This document shows positions 48,011 to 59,349 of a DNA stretch of 64,000 nt, piece by piece. Source of the DNA: Proteles cristata cristata (taxonomy: Eukaryota > Chordata > Mammalia > Carnivora > Hyaenidae); assembly GCA_017311185.1 (NCBI GenBank), contig JAESUZ010001712.1, positions 1,550,001 to 1,614,000 on the forward strand, written 5' to 3'. Position 1 is the stretch's first letter, and each line of letters starts with the position of its first letter. The position numbers and the translations under genes were made by a program. The notes beneath the pieces were generated by a model. The model had not been told where the DNA came from. It made no database searches and saw nothing but the letters and a program-made list of their open reading frames with translations.

Positions 48011-49200
48011 GTGCATTCAACACACAGACAAAAGTAAATGAATGGGCCAATTAATTTGTAAAAACAAATGCCCTAGATCTGTGTCTGATGTCAGTTCATT
48101 GCAAACTAGTGAGACTTGGGATCTCCTGGGCATAAGGATCAGGCAACTACAGGGTTTGAGGAGGGTAATTAGTAAGGTGCTTTCTGCCCCTTCTGTATCC
48201 CAAACCAACAGAGTAAAACAGACCATAGAAATTGAAATAGTAAAGTGTTAGCTTTACTACTGATAATATTATGTCTTCAGAGTTTAGTCTTTTCTGCACT
48301 GGGTCCCAGTCTAGACCTTGAGTCACCATTGCCTTACAACTGATTCTGGGCAGTGAGGGAAGAAAAAACATGAATCCTCAGTTTATAGCCTTCTAATGGA
48401 TTTGCTCTTTGTTGAGGAAGATGAGCTGCTGGATATTTCTGTCATGACATACTTGGGAGCCAAAAATTTCAAATGAGTAAAATGCAGAATCATGTTACTG
48501 CATAGTTAAAGAGAAATACTACCTTTCATTTAGTTAGGACTATCAAAAGAGGACAGAGGTAAAGGTAATGACACTTTCAATGTACCCAGATGATTGCATA
48601 CTGAACCAAGAAAACCCTCAATGGCGTCCAGGTGGTCATTTCTTATGCCTCCATTTCCCCTCCCATCAGAGAAGATAAGAATCTTAGCCTGTTCTATTGA
48701 GAACTGGGGGCAGGTGGAGAATGAACGTTAACAAGCCTATGCTGGTTTGCATGCTCTCAAAATTCATATTAACACTAGATTTTACTGAGATTCCTTCCTC
48801 TCCTGAAAGGGAATGAGGGAAGGATAGGCAGAGGGTTGAGGCATTATCCAGCAGAAATTCCTCCACAGAGAAACATGGGGATAAGGTTTCCCTCTAGCAG
48901 CAGCAAAACTAGCCAGAGAAATACCCAACACCTCCTGAGGCCCCAGGATGCCTTCTCTAGAAGTGTGTGTGAAAGGCAGACCGAATACATGCCAGGAAAA
49001 GAAAGCCAGTGTGTTTTATCAAGCCCTTACAGCGCACCACACCCTAGGCCATGTACTGGGAATGAGGAGATAAATTCACACTCAAGGCCACACAGGAAAG
49101 TTACAGCCTGGGATAAGACCCCATCACTACCACCGTAATGAGCCTTCAAGCTTGATAGCATGAATACTCAACTGCTTTGGGGGATAAATGGTGAATATCT
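48011..49200. other. Intergenic, nothing recognised
   Basis: No gene or clear repeat seen; short chance frames only. Confidence 0.4.
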
Positions 49201-49204
49201 TCTC

Positions 49205-49715
49205 CTGGAGTAATTTCCCCAGACCCAAGTATATTCCAGGCACTATGCTGAGTTCTGAGGAGCCACTAGAGAAGGAAACAGAGTCCTTATGGAGCTTACA
49301 TTCCACCATCATGACAACTCTGCTTTTGGAGAACATCCTAAGGCTGGGTCTACTCCACGAGAGAAAATTCTAGCTTACCTATAAAGTCCCTTCTACTCTA
49401 CAATTCCTCTTCAAGTCTCTTGGCCTCTTTGCTTTCTACCAAATAGTCTCCAATATTTGATGTGCAGTCAGCTTCCTGCTGGTAATGCTAGAGGCACCAT
49501 TGGTACCTCCTCCAAGGTGCCCTCCCTGACCCCTTAGCAGGCTGGGCTCAGTGGTTGGTGCTGTGCCCTCCGCACACTGTGCGGGCTTCTATCCACAGCT
49601 GCACCTCGCTTTACGTTTCCTGAGGGCAGGTGCAGTTTCTCATTCCACTTTACACCCCCAGCACCAAACACATTGCCTGGCAGTCAGCGCTCAAAAAATA
49701 CTTGTCACACGAAAC
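49205..49715 (+). repeat. L2-like fragments
   Basis: 49225-49320 (TATTCCAGGCACTATGCTGAG, ATGGAGCTTACATTCCACC) and 49505-49710 (TCCTCCAAGGTGCCCTCCCTGA, TTTCCTGAGGGCAGGTGCAG) are L2 landmarks in order. Confidence 0.6.
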
Positions 49716-49859
49716 AGTCCCTCCAGCCAAAATAATCTCAAGTACCCCAGTTTAGGACGCCTCAAATCTCAAAATTAGAAAAACAAACTACAAGTAAGCA
49801 CAAGGCTGAGGACTGCCTGTCCTGTCCAGCAGTGCTTCTTGGCTTGCAGACCACCCAGG

Positions 49860-50720
49860 GGGAAGGCACGGAATTCGGGGCAGTGGGGGCGGTTACATAC
49901 CTAGCATTATTTGATTTGATGCCAGGAGCTTCATCAATCCTGCAGCGTGTGGTAAAGGAACACCCACGCAGAGAGGTGTTCAGGCAAGCGCGCCGAGGCG
50001 GCTGTCTCCGAGGCCAGAGCTGGGGAACGTAGGTCGCCGGCAGGGGGCGCGCGGGAGCCTCTGGGCTCCCCAGGTGGGGCGGGTACTAGGCCGGGAGGGG
50101 CGCTGGGGGTAACTTTTTGGTTGGTTGTCGCAGGGTGCCGACCGCCCAGGCCCCTTTTAACTTTGGTCTTTCCAGCACCCTCCCCTTTCCGTTGCGGCGT
50201 GCCACTCGGTAAGTCTTTTCCAACCAGCCCGACGCCGGGGCCGGCCACGTGGTGTGGGGGTCTCTCTCCGGGGGGACTGGCTGCACGCGCCCTTCCGTGT
50301 CCCCGCGCTCGCCCCACCCGGGCGTCCGTGACCCGGGTTCGGCCTCAACTTGGCGCCCCCTCTGGAGGAGCACCCCCGAGAGGGCCGTGCTCGGCCGAGG
50401 ACGGCCGCGTGGAGCCCCGAAACCTTAGTTCCGGGGAAGCCCCCATGTGGCGCCTGCCCCCGGCCCCCCGCCCCACCGCGCCCCCAGTCGCCTCATCTCT
50501 GGTGCCTGTGGCCTCGACGCTCAAGGGCTCCAAGCCACACAAGGCTTCAGGTGCCGTTTTCGAAGAAAAACTAACATTCCGAGAATGCAGCTGCGGGGCG
50601 GGGGCGCCCGGCTTGGTCGGGGTCGGTGTTCTTGGCGCACTCGGGGCTCCCGCCTGCGCGGTGTTGCCACGGCCTCGACAGAACCAGCTTGGAACATGAG
50701 CGAGCTCGTGGATCTGAGCG
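49860..50720 (+). promoter_or_regulatory. SNHG26: CpG island, likely SNHG26 promoter
   Basis: High GC with dense CpG (for example 50225-50420), in sharp contrast to the AT-rich flanks. No SINE or L1 lies inside it. Open frames here on both strands are Pro/Arg/Gly/Ala-rich, a product of base composition. The downstream snoRNA and the donor at 50209 point to plus-strand initiation, but a divergent start cannot be excluded. Confidence 0.8.
50037..50050 (+). promoter_or_regulatory. Candidate CTCF site in the SNHG26 CpG island
   Basis: CCGGCAGGGGGCGC fits the CTCF core CCASYAGRKGGCRS at 13 of 14 positions (G for A at the third). Inferred from the motif alone. Confidence 0.55.
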
Positions 50721-52069
50721 CTTTAACTTCGCGTGCGGAGCAGCTTAATTACTGTGCTAGCAACAAACGGAGGCAATGTCGCTCTGACAGCCACTCCGCG
50801 CAAACGCCTTTCAGTTGCCACTTTGCAGGGTGGTTCGGCGTTTTAAAAGCTCTGGGGGTTCATCTTGCGGGAGCTGATACCTGCTGTGAGCCCTGCCTGC
50901 AATTTTCTGCCCCAGATTAACCTTTTCGGGAGCGACCAGTACCTTACGCAGTACAGGACCCTCTTCCGACATTTTCAGGGCGTGAAGCCTGAGGGGAAAA
51001 AAATCTGAACCATTGGGATTCTGATTTGTGTCCTCCAAGACGCTGGCACCCATGCTGTAGAAAGGGTTGTTCTCCCGATTTAGGAAAATTTGTAAAGATC
51101 TGAATTTAGAGTTGAATGAAAGAAGGAATCCTTGTATCCTGAGTATCACTTAGTGAATCTCTTGAAATGTGAAGCTTGTGGGGGTTACATGTTTGCCATT
51201 AGTTTTTGCTTATTAGGAAATGTCTAATTTTACTGACTAGGAAACTGAATGGGACATCCAGTGTATCGTGCTTTTAAAGGGGAGAGGGGTAGTAGAATTT
51301 GCACGCTGTGCTATAGGCACCCCCTTTCCAGCCATATCTATTAGCCCAGAGCACAGGGACAGGTTTCTTGCCCTGAGTTCCTCAGTCTGGTGACCAGCCC
51401 TGCAAAACGGTGAAATGCAATGGTCAGACTTTGTTTTATAATTGATTTATGTGTTGGGGGTTTCTCTTGAGCCAAACTGTTCCAACATTTCCATGTGAGA
51501 GAGACACACGGGCTGAGGGAGCCGGGCACCATGACAAGAAAGCTGCAGCTTGAGCCAGCTTCTATTTAAGGATCGTGGAAACTGAGCAAGTGCCGAGGAC
51601 TGTTCTCAACATGCTGGGCTCTGCCTTTGTGTCAACAAGTTTCAGGCTTCCGTTGGTTTTTAAATCTGGTTAGGGCTTGTTTCAGTGTTTCCTAGGTATA
51701 AACTGTTGCCAGTAACATTTTGGCTTTTTTCCCCCCAGAACTGATACTATTCCATGCTAATGTAACAGATCAAGTTGGACAGGTCGTGGCTGCTGACATT
51801 ATGTTATATGGAATCCTAGACCACAGAAACTTAATTCACTGTTCATTTTACTCCTGGCTGGAAAGTACCAAGGAGATTTCCCAAGTGTGAGGACACTGGA
51901 GAATGTAGCCTTTTTAGGTGAAATCTATTCAAAGGTAGCTGTTGAGTCATCAAAGGTAGCTAGTAGGTGACCACAATAAAAAGATACTCTTTGCATAACA
52001 AAAAAACCTCCCAAATCATAAAGAGTTCAATGATAACTCTTAACGTTGTTCTTCTCCCTTTTCTATCAG

Positions 52070-52103
52070 GCACAGTCCAGTTCAAGATGCTGATGAACTT
52101 CAG
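52070..52103 (+). other. SNHG26: Candidate SNHG26 internal exon
   Basis: Thirty-four bases bounded by a long pyrimidine tract with CAG (CTTCTCCCTTTTCTATCAG ends 52069) and a CAG|GTATGG donor. It lies 49 nt upstream of SNORD93, the usual exon-snoRNA order in host genes. Confidence 0.7.
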
Positions 52104-52152
52104 GTATGGACCAAAAGGAGAGAATTTGTTATTAAATAGCTGAATCGAATTC

Positions 52153-52224
52153 TTGGCCAAGGATGAGAACTCTTAATCTGATTGGATATACTTCTGATGG
52201 GTTAAAGGATTTACCTGAGGCCAA
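52153..52224 (+). ncRNA. SNORD93: SNORD93, C/D-box small nucleolar RNA
   Basis: A 72-nt C/D snoRNA with all expected parts. The terminal stem pairs TTGGCC (52153-52158) with GGCCAA (52219-52224). Box C is AGGATGA (52160-52166, one change from RTGATGA), box D' CTGA (52178-52181), box C' CTGATGG (52194-52200) and box D CTGA (52215-52218). The 13 nt at 52201-52213 (GTTAAAGGATTTA) are the exact reverse complement of TAAATCCTTTAAC, a sequence in the 5' half of mammalian 18S rRNA. This places 2'-O-methylation on the third A of the AAA run, the base paired with the fifth guide nucleotide upstream of box D. That agrees with the known SNORD93/HBII-336 target Am576. Guided by fibrillarin-containing snoRNPs in the nucleolus. 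It sits in an intron between good exon borders, so it is released by splicing and trimming. Confidence 0.95.
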
Positions 52225-52998
52225 CTTAATAGGAATTGGTTACATGCAGTCACATCCCTCCTCCCTTTAGAAAGTACCTTTTAGATAGGAAGGGCGGAAA
52301 GCCTGTAGTAAATAGGCAATACTTTATTATGCCAAGAAAAGGCTCTTTTTAATGGATTTAATCTTTCAAAATATCTTTCCCTATAGTGGCCATGTTGAGT
52401 TTTAAAAAGATAGGGTTTGAGTTAAAAATTAACTTTTATATCAGAACATTACTAAGCGAGTTGACAATGCATAGTATGTTGGGGAATTCTATTAACTTAC
52501 CTGCTGCATACCTTTTGTAAACATGGTCTAGAAACCACTGTTTATTTTCGTAAAAGCACATCTTATTTCATAATTGCCGAGCTAATTACCTGCTGTGATA
52601 CTTCTTTTACAGGTCTGGTACTGGAAAGAACTGTGGTGTTTGAAAGAAGCTTTTCAAGTAGCTAAAGTGTATTTGAACATACAGTGATTGAATAGAGGCT
52701 TTTGCTCTCTTTGTCCCTTTCATGGTAGTAGCAGGGGTGAACTTTGAGAAGGTGCCATGTATCTGTAAGAACATGTATCTATTAGCCCCATAGAGAATTT
52801 TGTAGAATTCCATTCTATTATTTAGTCTTTTCTACCCACCAGCCCTAGCCTCAAGCTTGACATAGTAACTAGACTATTCTACAACTATCTTGACAACATT
52901 GTCAGTTTTATCTTAATTTTGCAAAGGTTATTTTTAAATCCTATTCCTTGACTGCCCTAAAGATAGGTTTCAAAGCATCCATTTAAAAATATAGTTTT

Positions 52999-53168
52999 AG
53001 GGGTGCCTAGATGGTTCAGTTGGTTAAGCGTCTTAACTTCAGCTCAGGTTATGATCTCACAGTTCGTGGTTCTGTGCTGACAGCTCCGAACTTGCTTCAG
53101 ATTCTGTCTCCTCTTCTGCCCGTCCCCCCACTCATGCTCTGTCTCTCAAAAATAAATGTAAAAAAAAT
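52999..53168 (+). mobile_element. SINEC, left half of a tail-to-tail pair
   Basis: GGGGTGCCTAGATGGTTCAG..., shortened middle, A-tail meets the T-run of the next element directly. Confidence 0.9.
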
Positions 53169-53372
53169 TTTTTTTTAATGTTTTATCTATTTCTGAGAAA
53201 GAGAGACAGTTGTGAGCAGGGGTTGTCAGAGAGAGAGGGAGACACAGAAACAGGCTCCAGGCTCTGCGTTGTCAGCACAGAACCTGATGCGGGGCTCCAA
53301 CCCACTAACTGTGAGATCATGACCTGAGCCGAAGTCGGACGCTTAACCGACTGAGCCATCCAGGTGCCCCTA
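53169..53372 (-). mobile_element. SINEC, right half of a tail-to-tail pair
   Basis: TTTTTTTTTAATGTTTTATC...GAGCCATCCAGGTGCCCC. The two tails abut at about 53168. Confidence 0.92.
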
Positions 53373-53509
53373 AAAATTTTTAATAATATGGTTTTATATG
53401 CATACAAATTTCCCATTTTATACATTATTTCAATTATTAGATTTTATCCTTTTGTTAGAAAGCAGATAAATGGATTATTAAGAATCAGGGAGGGGTAGGT
53501 TGCAAAGGG

Positions 53510-53630
53510 GCATGGGTGAATTTTGAGAAAGTGTTTTATATCTTGATTATGGTGGCGCTCGCATTTGCCTAATTTAAGGGGTGAGTTTTGCTAAATGTAA
53601 ATTACACTTCAATAAATGTGATTTTTAAAA
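53510..53630 (+). mobile_element. Old L1 3' end
   Basis: TTTTATATCTTGATTATGGTGG ... AAATTACACTTCAATAAATG, the L1M tail. Confidence 0.7.
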
Positions 53631-53639
53631 CTTACATTT

Positions 53640-56600
53640 TCTGGCATCTTAATAACATTTCCAGTGAAATCTATGGGAAGATGGTCTTGGGTCAGCACCT
53701 GAATGATTTAGAGAGATGTTAAAACTGGCAAAAACATCAAAATCATTTTGGGATGCACGTCCCCAAATAAACACAATATGCACACAATAAAAACCTGAGA
53801 AACAAAATCAAATGATGTATGTTGGCTCACCTGTTGGATATAAAATTTCTCTTGGTTATTGTAGTCAACACATTCCTTAACAGCTGCATTTTCAGTGTCA
53901 TTAAGTCTGTCATGGCACTTTGCCCTTAGTCTCTTGACAGTCCATTCTAGCGACCCACAAGGAGTGTGGAAATTGTTACCCTGTATTTGTCCTGTGATCT
54001 CGTTGGCACTACTTCAGGTTCCTGGTAGCCTTGCTTCCCACATTGGCAATTTCCCATTCCAAGAAAATTTAGAATGGCCTTAACTGATATTGACTAGCCA
54101 AGGGATTTGGGAAATGAAGTGAGGTTCTCACTGCTGCTGAGTAATTGGGCTTGGGTTGATCTCAAAGCTTAATGCCTAAGCCATGTAGTTTACTCCTGAA
54201 AAAACCAGTCGGAACTCTCCCTTTTTCTGTCTGGATATTCAAGGATGCTTTTGAAAGGAAGGATGGGTCCTGTATTGGCTGGGAGTCATTATTCTTTACT
54301 GTAGGTAATAAGTACGTGTAATCTCAGAGCCTGTTGAGCCTGATCCCATGGCCATGTTTACTTCTGGCAGCTGTGTTGTGCCATTTTGCCTGCAAGAGCC
54401 AAAAATGCTCTTCAGAGCCTATGTGTGTTTCAGGTTTGATAACATTCCCTGCTCTGTCTCCCCCAAATCCCCTTCCCCCTATGATGGCAATACAGCTGCT
54501 CAATACCTTGGTTAAGCAAGTCTGCCTCACCTTGGGGTGAGAAGGTGAAGCCTACCCCACAGCCCTGCAGTCTTCTCGCCCTCATTGGCACAGTCACGCC
54601 TGCATGTTGAGCAGAGCTAAGGCAAGAGTGGAAGAGGCCAATAGGACTGTTCCACTTCCAGCCGGTGCTCTGAGAAGTGAGGCAAATCTGGAATTGAATG
54701 AAATGTTTTCAAAGAGGGCTTATTGATTCCAAGGGAGGAGGTTGGGCTTGAAGAGAATCTTTCATTACGACTGTAAAAGAAGATGGGATTGGAATATAAC
54801 CTTATGCTAATCGTTATGCTTTCATTGAAAATGCAAAATCTTAAGAACCCCAGTCCCTGCCCTCCTCAGATAAGACTTGCCCAGTATCACAGTTACGCTG
54901 TCATTCTTGCTGGTTCAGGTAGATAGAGCCCCATAATCTGATTTCAAGAATGGACATATCCTGTTTTTGACCTAGGCACTCTATAGTGTTATTTACTACA
55001 AATAGTTTTGGGTTCTTAAAAAAAAAACAAATCTTCATAGTTCAAGTGAGTGTTCCAGATTCAAATAAGTATTTTTGAGGTTTCTAAAACCTAAAATAAA
55101 TTCATAAGTTGGCAAATATGTACTATGTGTCTTAGTTAAGCTCTGTCATAGGTGATTCCTGTTTTATGGTGCTTCCGTGGTGTAATTTAGCCATATCACT
55201 GTCAGATGAAGCCAGTTAGAACGTGCCCCCATCAACTTCTGTTAGAAGGAATAATTTCACTTAGTTTCTGAGTCAATATCTAAAAGATTCAATTGTTAGG
55301 ACAAACTACGAAGAGCCGACTATATCTATTTTTACCACTCCCCCATCACTACTACATTCCCAGAATGTTCCGATGGCTTCTAAAAAAACAACAAATGATA
55401 TAATAATTAGAAAAGGGGATAAAAGCTCAGTGGGAAGAGCAAGATTATAAAATCACGCCATTAGACCTCATGCATTAGTCTCCTGCCAACTTGGCTCTGA
55501 GCCTCCTAGGAGCTGGAGAAAAGAGCCAGTTGGCAAACTTGTCGTTTGGCGCTTGAATATAAATTTAAAATGGAAAAGGAGGAGGGAGTGGGGTCATTTG
55601 CATTCTAGGCTCCTTGGAACCTAAGTGAAAAGATGCTTTTTCCCCTCATGATCTCAAGTACCTTGAAGGAAGTAGAACAGAAAAAGTGTGTGCGTAACCA
55701 AACAAGGATATAGAGATGGTAGAGAGACTGATGAATCTGACTGAGTTGTGAGGTCAGTCAGCCAGTGACCCCAGCTCCTTGTCAAGCTAAAGGGATAACA
55801 CCCCTTCAGAGAAAAGCCATGTTGAGATTGTGTAAACACACAGCCCAGATATGTATTTGAAAGGCGCATTTTAATTTTGCACTCATAAAGTTTCCCTTTC
55901 CAAAATCTGCATATTTATGAACTGAAGAGTCTTGATTTAGATATATTGTTATAAAATTGTGATTTAGCTCCATCTGGACTATGCAACCATTGACTAGAGG
56001 TCCCCCTAGTGGCGTCTATCTGTACTGCGAGGGGCTAATTTCTTGAGGTACTCTCCACCGTTGCCATCTGCATTTCCAGAAGGACAGCTCTGCATCACTC
56101 TGTTTCAAAGATAAAGAGACAAAATCCAGTCAAATCAGTCTGATGGATGTCACAATGATTTGTTTCTGGGAGTAGAGCAGAATGGTGTAGTTAATGGATC
56201 GGAGCCTCATACCATTGATTTTCCAGTTGGACAAATGCCCTAGCAATGTTACTCCCACTCTTTAAGGCAGAGTAGAGCGCATTGTATCATTTATAGACCT
56301 TCTGTGCTGGAGAAATGTGTGGAACTTTGGGAATCATCATAGAGTCCAAACTGCAGTCTAATAAAGTGGGCACCGGGCACATGTCACTGGTGAGTACTTG
56401 AAACATGACTACTCCAAACTGACATGCACTGAGGTCTAAAAAACATCAGCTTGGGGAGAATCAATATTAAGAAAGAAGGTAAAATATCTCAATTTTATAT
56501 AAACTATAAATGATTTTGGATGCTGGGTTCAATGAAATGTATCATGAAAATTACATAAATGCGATTTGCATTCTATTTCTGCTGAGCGGTACTAGTCTAA

Positions 56601-56985
56601 AACATGAGTCAAAATATTCATGGGAAGCACATGGATAGTGGTTCCGCAATCCAATAGAGAGAAGAAAGAGTAAAATTAGCACTTACAATACAGAACTGAC
56701 AATAGGCAGCCTGCTATTCTTTCCGGGGTGCAGGAGGAGGGAGCGAGTGCCACTTGGAACACTTGATATAAATCCTATCCTCAGGCTGCGAGCACTTCTG
56801 GGGATTGTAAATAAAAGGCTTCAGGATGTATTTATTAAATGCTTTTGTTCTAAGACCATGTGCAAGTGCTTGTGTGTTCACTACAATCATCAGGGGCCAG
56901 AGGACTTGGTGTGCTACATCGCCTCAAAATACAGCCTCCTTAGTGGAGAATCCATATGAAGAACAGTTCTGGTCTCCTAACCCAG
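53640..56985. other. Unique sequence, possible SNHG26 intron or exons
   Basis: About 3.3 kb with no recognised repeat. It is downstream of SNORD93 on the same strand as the host gene, so later host exons could lie here; none can be fixed from sequence. Holds the CTCF-like motif at 56001. Confidence 0.45.
56001..56014 (-). promoter_or_regulatory. Candidate weaker CTCF site
   Basis: The complement reads GCCACTAGGGGGA. The first eleven core positions (CCACTAGGGGG) fit CTCF, while the last three do not. It lies in repeat-free sequence about 6 kb from the SNHG26 promoter and on the opposite strand to the site at 50037, so the two motifs are not on the same strand. Confidence 0.35.
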
Positions 56986-56990
56986 TTAGT

Positions 56991-56991
<1 letters not shown>

Positions 56992-57027
<36 letters not shown>
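56992..57027 (+). repeat. (GT)18 microsatellite
   Basis: Thirty-six bases of GT, followed 30 bp later by (TTG)n at 57057-57072. Confidence 0.97.
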
Positions 57028-57031
<4 letters not shown>

Positions 57032-57059
57032 GTGTCTGTAGTAATCTTTCATTTTATTG

Positions 57060-57740
57060 TTGTTGTTGTTGTTCTTTACATTTTTTAAATGTAGTTTATT
57101 GTCAAATTGGTTTTCATGTGACACCCAATGCTCATCCCAACAAATGCCCTCCTCCATGCCCATCACCTATTTTCCCCTCTCCCTCACCCCCATCAGTCCT
57201 CAGTTTGTTCTCAGTATTTAAGAGTCGCTTATGGTTTGCCTCCTTCCCTCTCCTTAACTATTTTTTCCCTTTCCCCTCCCCCATGGTCCTCTGTTAAGTT
57301 TCTCCTGATCCACATATGAGTGCAAACATATGGTATCTGTCCTTCTCTGCCTGACTTATTTCGCTTAGCATAACACACTCAAGTTCCATCCACGTTGTGA
57401 CAAATGGCCAGATTTCATTCTTTCTCATTGTCATATAGTATTCCATTGTATTCATAAACCATCTTCTAGATCCATTCGTTAGTCGATGGACACTTAGGCT
57501 CTTTCCATGTTTTGGCTATTGTGGAGAGTGCTGCTATGAACATTGGGATACATGTGCCCCTATGCATCAGCACTCCTGTATCCCTCGGGTAAATTCCTAG
57601 CAGTGCTATTGTTGGGTCATAGGGGAGTTCTAGTGTTAATTTTTTGAGGAACCTCCACACTGTTTTCCAGAGGGGCTGCACCAGTTTACATTCCCACCAA
57701 CAGTGTAGGACGGTGCCTGTTTCTCCACATCCTCGCCATG
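57060..57740 (-). mobile_element. L1, 5'-truncated
   Basis: AGTTTATTGTCAAATTGG, CACCCAATGCTCATCCCAAC, ... to CTCCACATCCTCGCCATG: the felid L1 3' end on the minus strand. Imperfect duplication TCTTTCATTTTATTG / TCTTTCACTTTTAATG. Confidence 0.93.
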
Positions 57741-58019
57741 TCTTTCACTTTTAATGGAAGAGTCAAGACTGGGGGGAAGTGACATCATAACTATTACCAG
57801 AACTTTACATAAAGTACACTTTTTAAAAACTACCTTAGGTGAAGCAAAATGTTCCACAAAATTCTCCCCTTCCCTCATTTCACTTTGGTCTAAAAAGCAG
57901 ATCTGTGTGTAAAAATCCCCTTTCACAGTTTCCTTACTAGTAACAATGACTTTTTATCATTTGTCCCTTAACAGTAAGTGGATTCTTCTCTAGAGACATT
58001 TCTCTTAGGCAGTGACTCT

Positions 58020-58129
58020 GCTGTCAGCACAGGGCCCTCTTTGGATCTTCCTTCCCCGTCTCTCTCTGCCCCTTCCTGGCTGGCTCTCCGTCTCTATCTC
58101 AAAATAAATAGATAAGCTTTTAAAAAAAA
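58020..58129 (+). mobile_element. SINEC, 5'-truncated
   Basis: Starts mid-element at GCTGTCAGCACAGGGCC; ends AAAATAAATAGATAAGC...A. Duplication GCAGTGACTCT / GCAGTGATTCT (58009-58019, 58130-58140) shows that it was truncated on insertion. Confidence 0.88.
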
Positions 58130-58383
58130 GCAGTGATTCTTTAGAGGGGATGGGATGGGGAGAGATAATTTTACTCTCCTTCGGGCCTTTGTATTGTCTG
58201 AAGACAGTTTTGACTCTCACACCTGGGTGGGTGAGGGGTGCTACTGGGATCTTGTGAGCAGAGGCCAGAGATGCTGCAAAGTATCCTGTAATGTGCAGGA
58301 CAGTCCCTGCACCAAAGGACTGTCAGAACCAGAATGTCAAAATGCAGAGGCTGAGAAACCCTGTCTTAGAAAATGTCATTTCC

Positions 58384-58601
58384 GGGGTGCCTGGATGGCT
58401 CAGTCGGTTAAGCATCTGACTCTTAATTTCAGCTCAGGTCATGATCTCACAGTTCATGAGTTTGAACCACGCATTGGGCTCTGCACTGACAGTGCGGCGC
58501 CTGGATTCTCTCCCTCTCTCTCTGTGCCCCTTCCCCACTTCCATCCCCCTCCCCACTCTCAAAATAAATAAACTTAAAAAAAAAAAAACGAAAGAAAGAA
58601 A
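58384..58601 (+). mobile_element. SINEC
   Basis: GGGGTGCCTGGATGGCTCAG..., A-tail with GAAA units. Duplication AGAAAATGTCATTTCC / AGAAAATGTCATTCCC. Confidence 0.94.
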
Positions 58602-59129
58602 AGAAAATGTCATTCCCAGCAATACCGGCCTGCTCAGGTGCTACTGAGTGTGCTACAGGAAGACCCCGGCACACAAAGCTTCTCTGCGAGGCTTGGAGGC
58701 CTGAGGGGCTTATTTGCTGGCTTTGTTGTTTTCACCTCTGTGTGAACTTACATGTCACAGCACTTAGAAAACAACAACTCAGTGTTATTTTAAGAAAATC
58801 TATATATATTTTTTTTCTTTTAAGCCTTTCAAAAGCCGGTCTTACCATTGATTGTAAGTAGCCAGAAACTCAAAATTTGCTCATCACAAATTTGTGCTTT
58901 TCTTAGCCAGAGTTGATCAAAGTGGAAGTCTTAGCTTGATCACTGAGACCGAACCTGCCCAAGTCTGCTGAGGTCCCGTCAGATCCCTAGTTTGGGCCTA
59001 GAGTCCATAAACCACCCAAAGATTGTTACAATGATCTACTTCTGCAATAAATGGCTTCAGGCCTCATGAGGAGCCCCTAGTGCATCAAAAGAACATTCTC
59101 AATCCACCTGTAAAACAAAAACCCTTATT

Positions 59130-59345
59130 AGAGGTGCCTGGGTGGCTCACTCGTTTAAGCATCCGACTTCGGCTCAGGTCATGATCACACAGTTCATGGG
59201 TTTGAGCCCTGCATTGGGCTCTATGCTGACAGCTCAGAGCCTGGAGCTGCTTCAGATTCTGGGTCTTCCTCTCTCTCTGCCCCTCCCCCCGTTCATGCTC
59301 TGTCTCTCTCTCTCTATCTCAAAAATAAACATTAAATTTTTTTCA
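59130..59345 (+). mobile_element. SINEC
   Basis: AGGTGCCTGGGTGGCTCAC..., ends AAAAATAAACATTAAAT. Weak duplication CAAAAACCCTTATT / CAAAAACACCCATATT. Confidence 0.9.
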
Positions 59346-59349
59346 AAAA

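Larger units (their letters stand above)
50151..52700 (+). ncRNA. SNHG26: SNHG26-like snoRNA host gene (5' part)
   Basis: Inferred host transcript of SNORD93. A CpG island at about 49.9-50.9 kb holds a strong donor (CTCG|GTAAGT, exon end 50208). A 34-nt exon lies at 52070-52103 between TTTTCTATCAG and CAG|GTATGG. SNORD93 follows in the next intron. Candidate acceptors after it are CTCCCTTTAG (ends 52270) and CTTCTTTTACAG (ends 52612). Pyrimidine-rich starts such as CCCCTTTT (from 50151) would suit the 5'TOP promoters usual for snoRNA hosts. In human, SNORD93 lies in lncRNA SNHG26 beside TOMM7, in the opposite orientation to it, as here. No long conserved reading frame is seen, as expected for a host RNA. 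Exon ends are read from splice consensus only, and the 3' end of the gene was not found. Confidence 0.7.

Noticed and set aside
50121..50699. 192-codon frame in the CpG island (plus), with long frames on the other strand too
   Set aside because: Pro/Ala/Arg/Gly-rich in every frame, as GC-rich DNA gives. It runs over the good donor at 50209, and no family is recognisable.
51737..51790. Extra SNHG26 exon after TTTTTTCCCCCCAG
   Set aside because: The acceptor is good, but the only nearby donor (ACAG|GTCGTG at 51781) is weak, so it was not listed as an exon.
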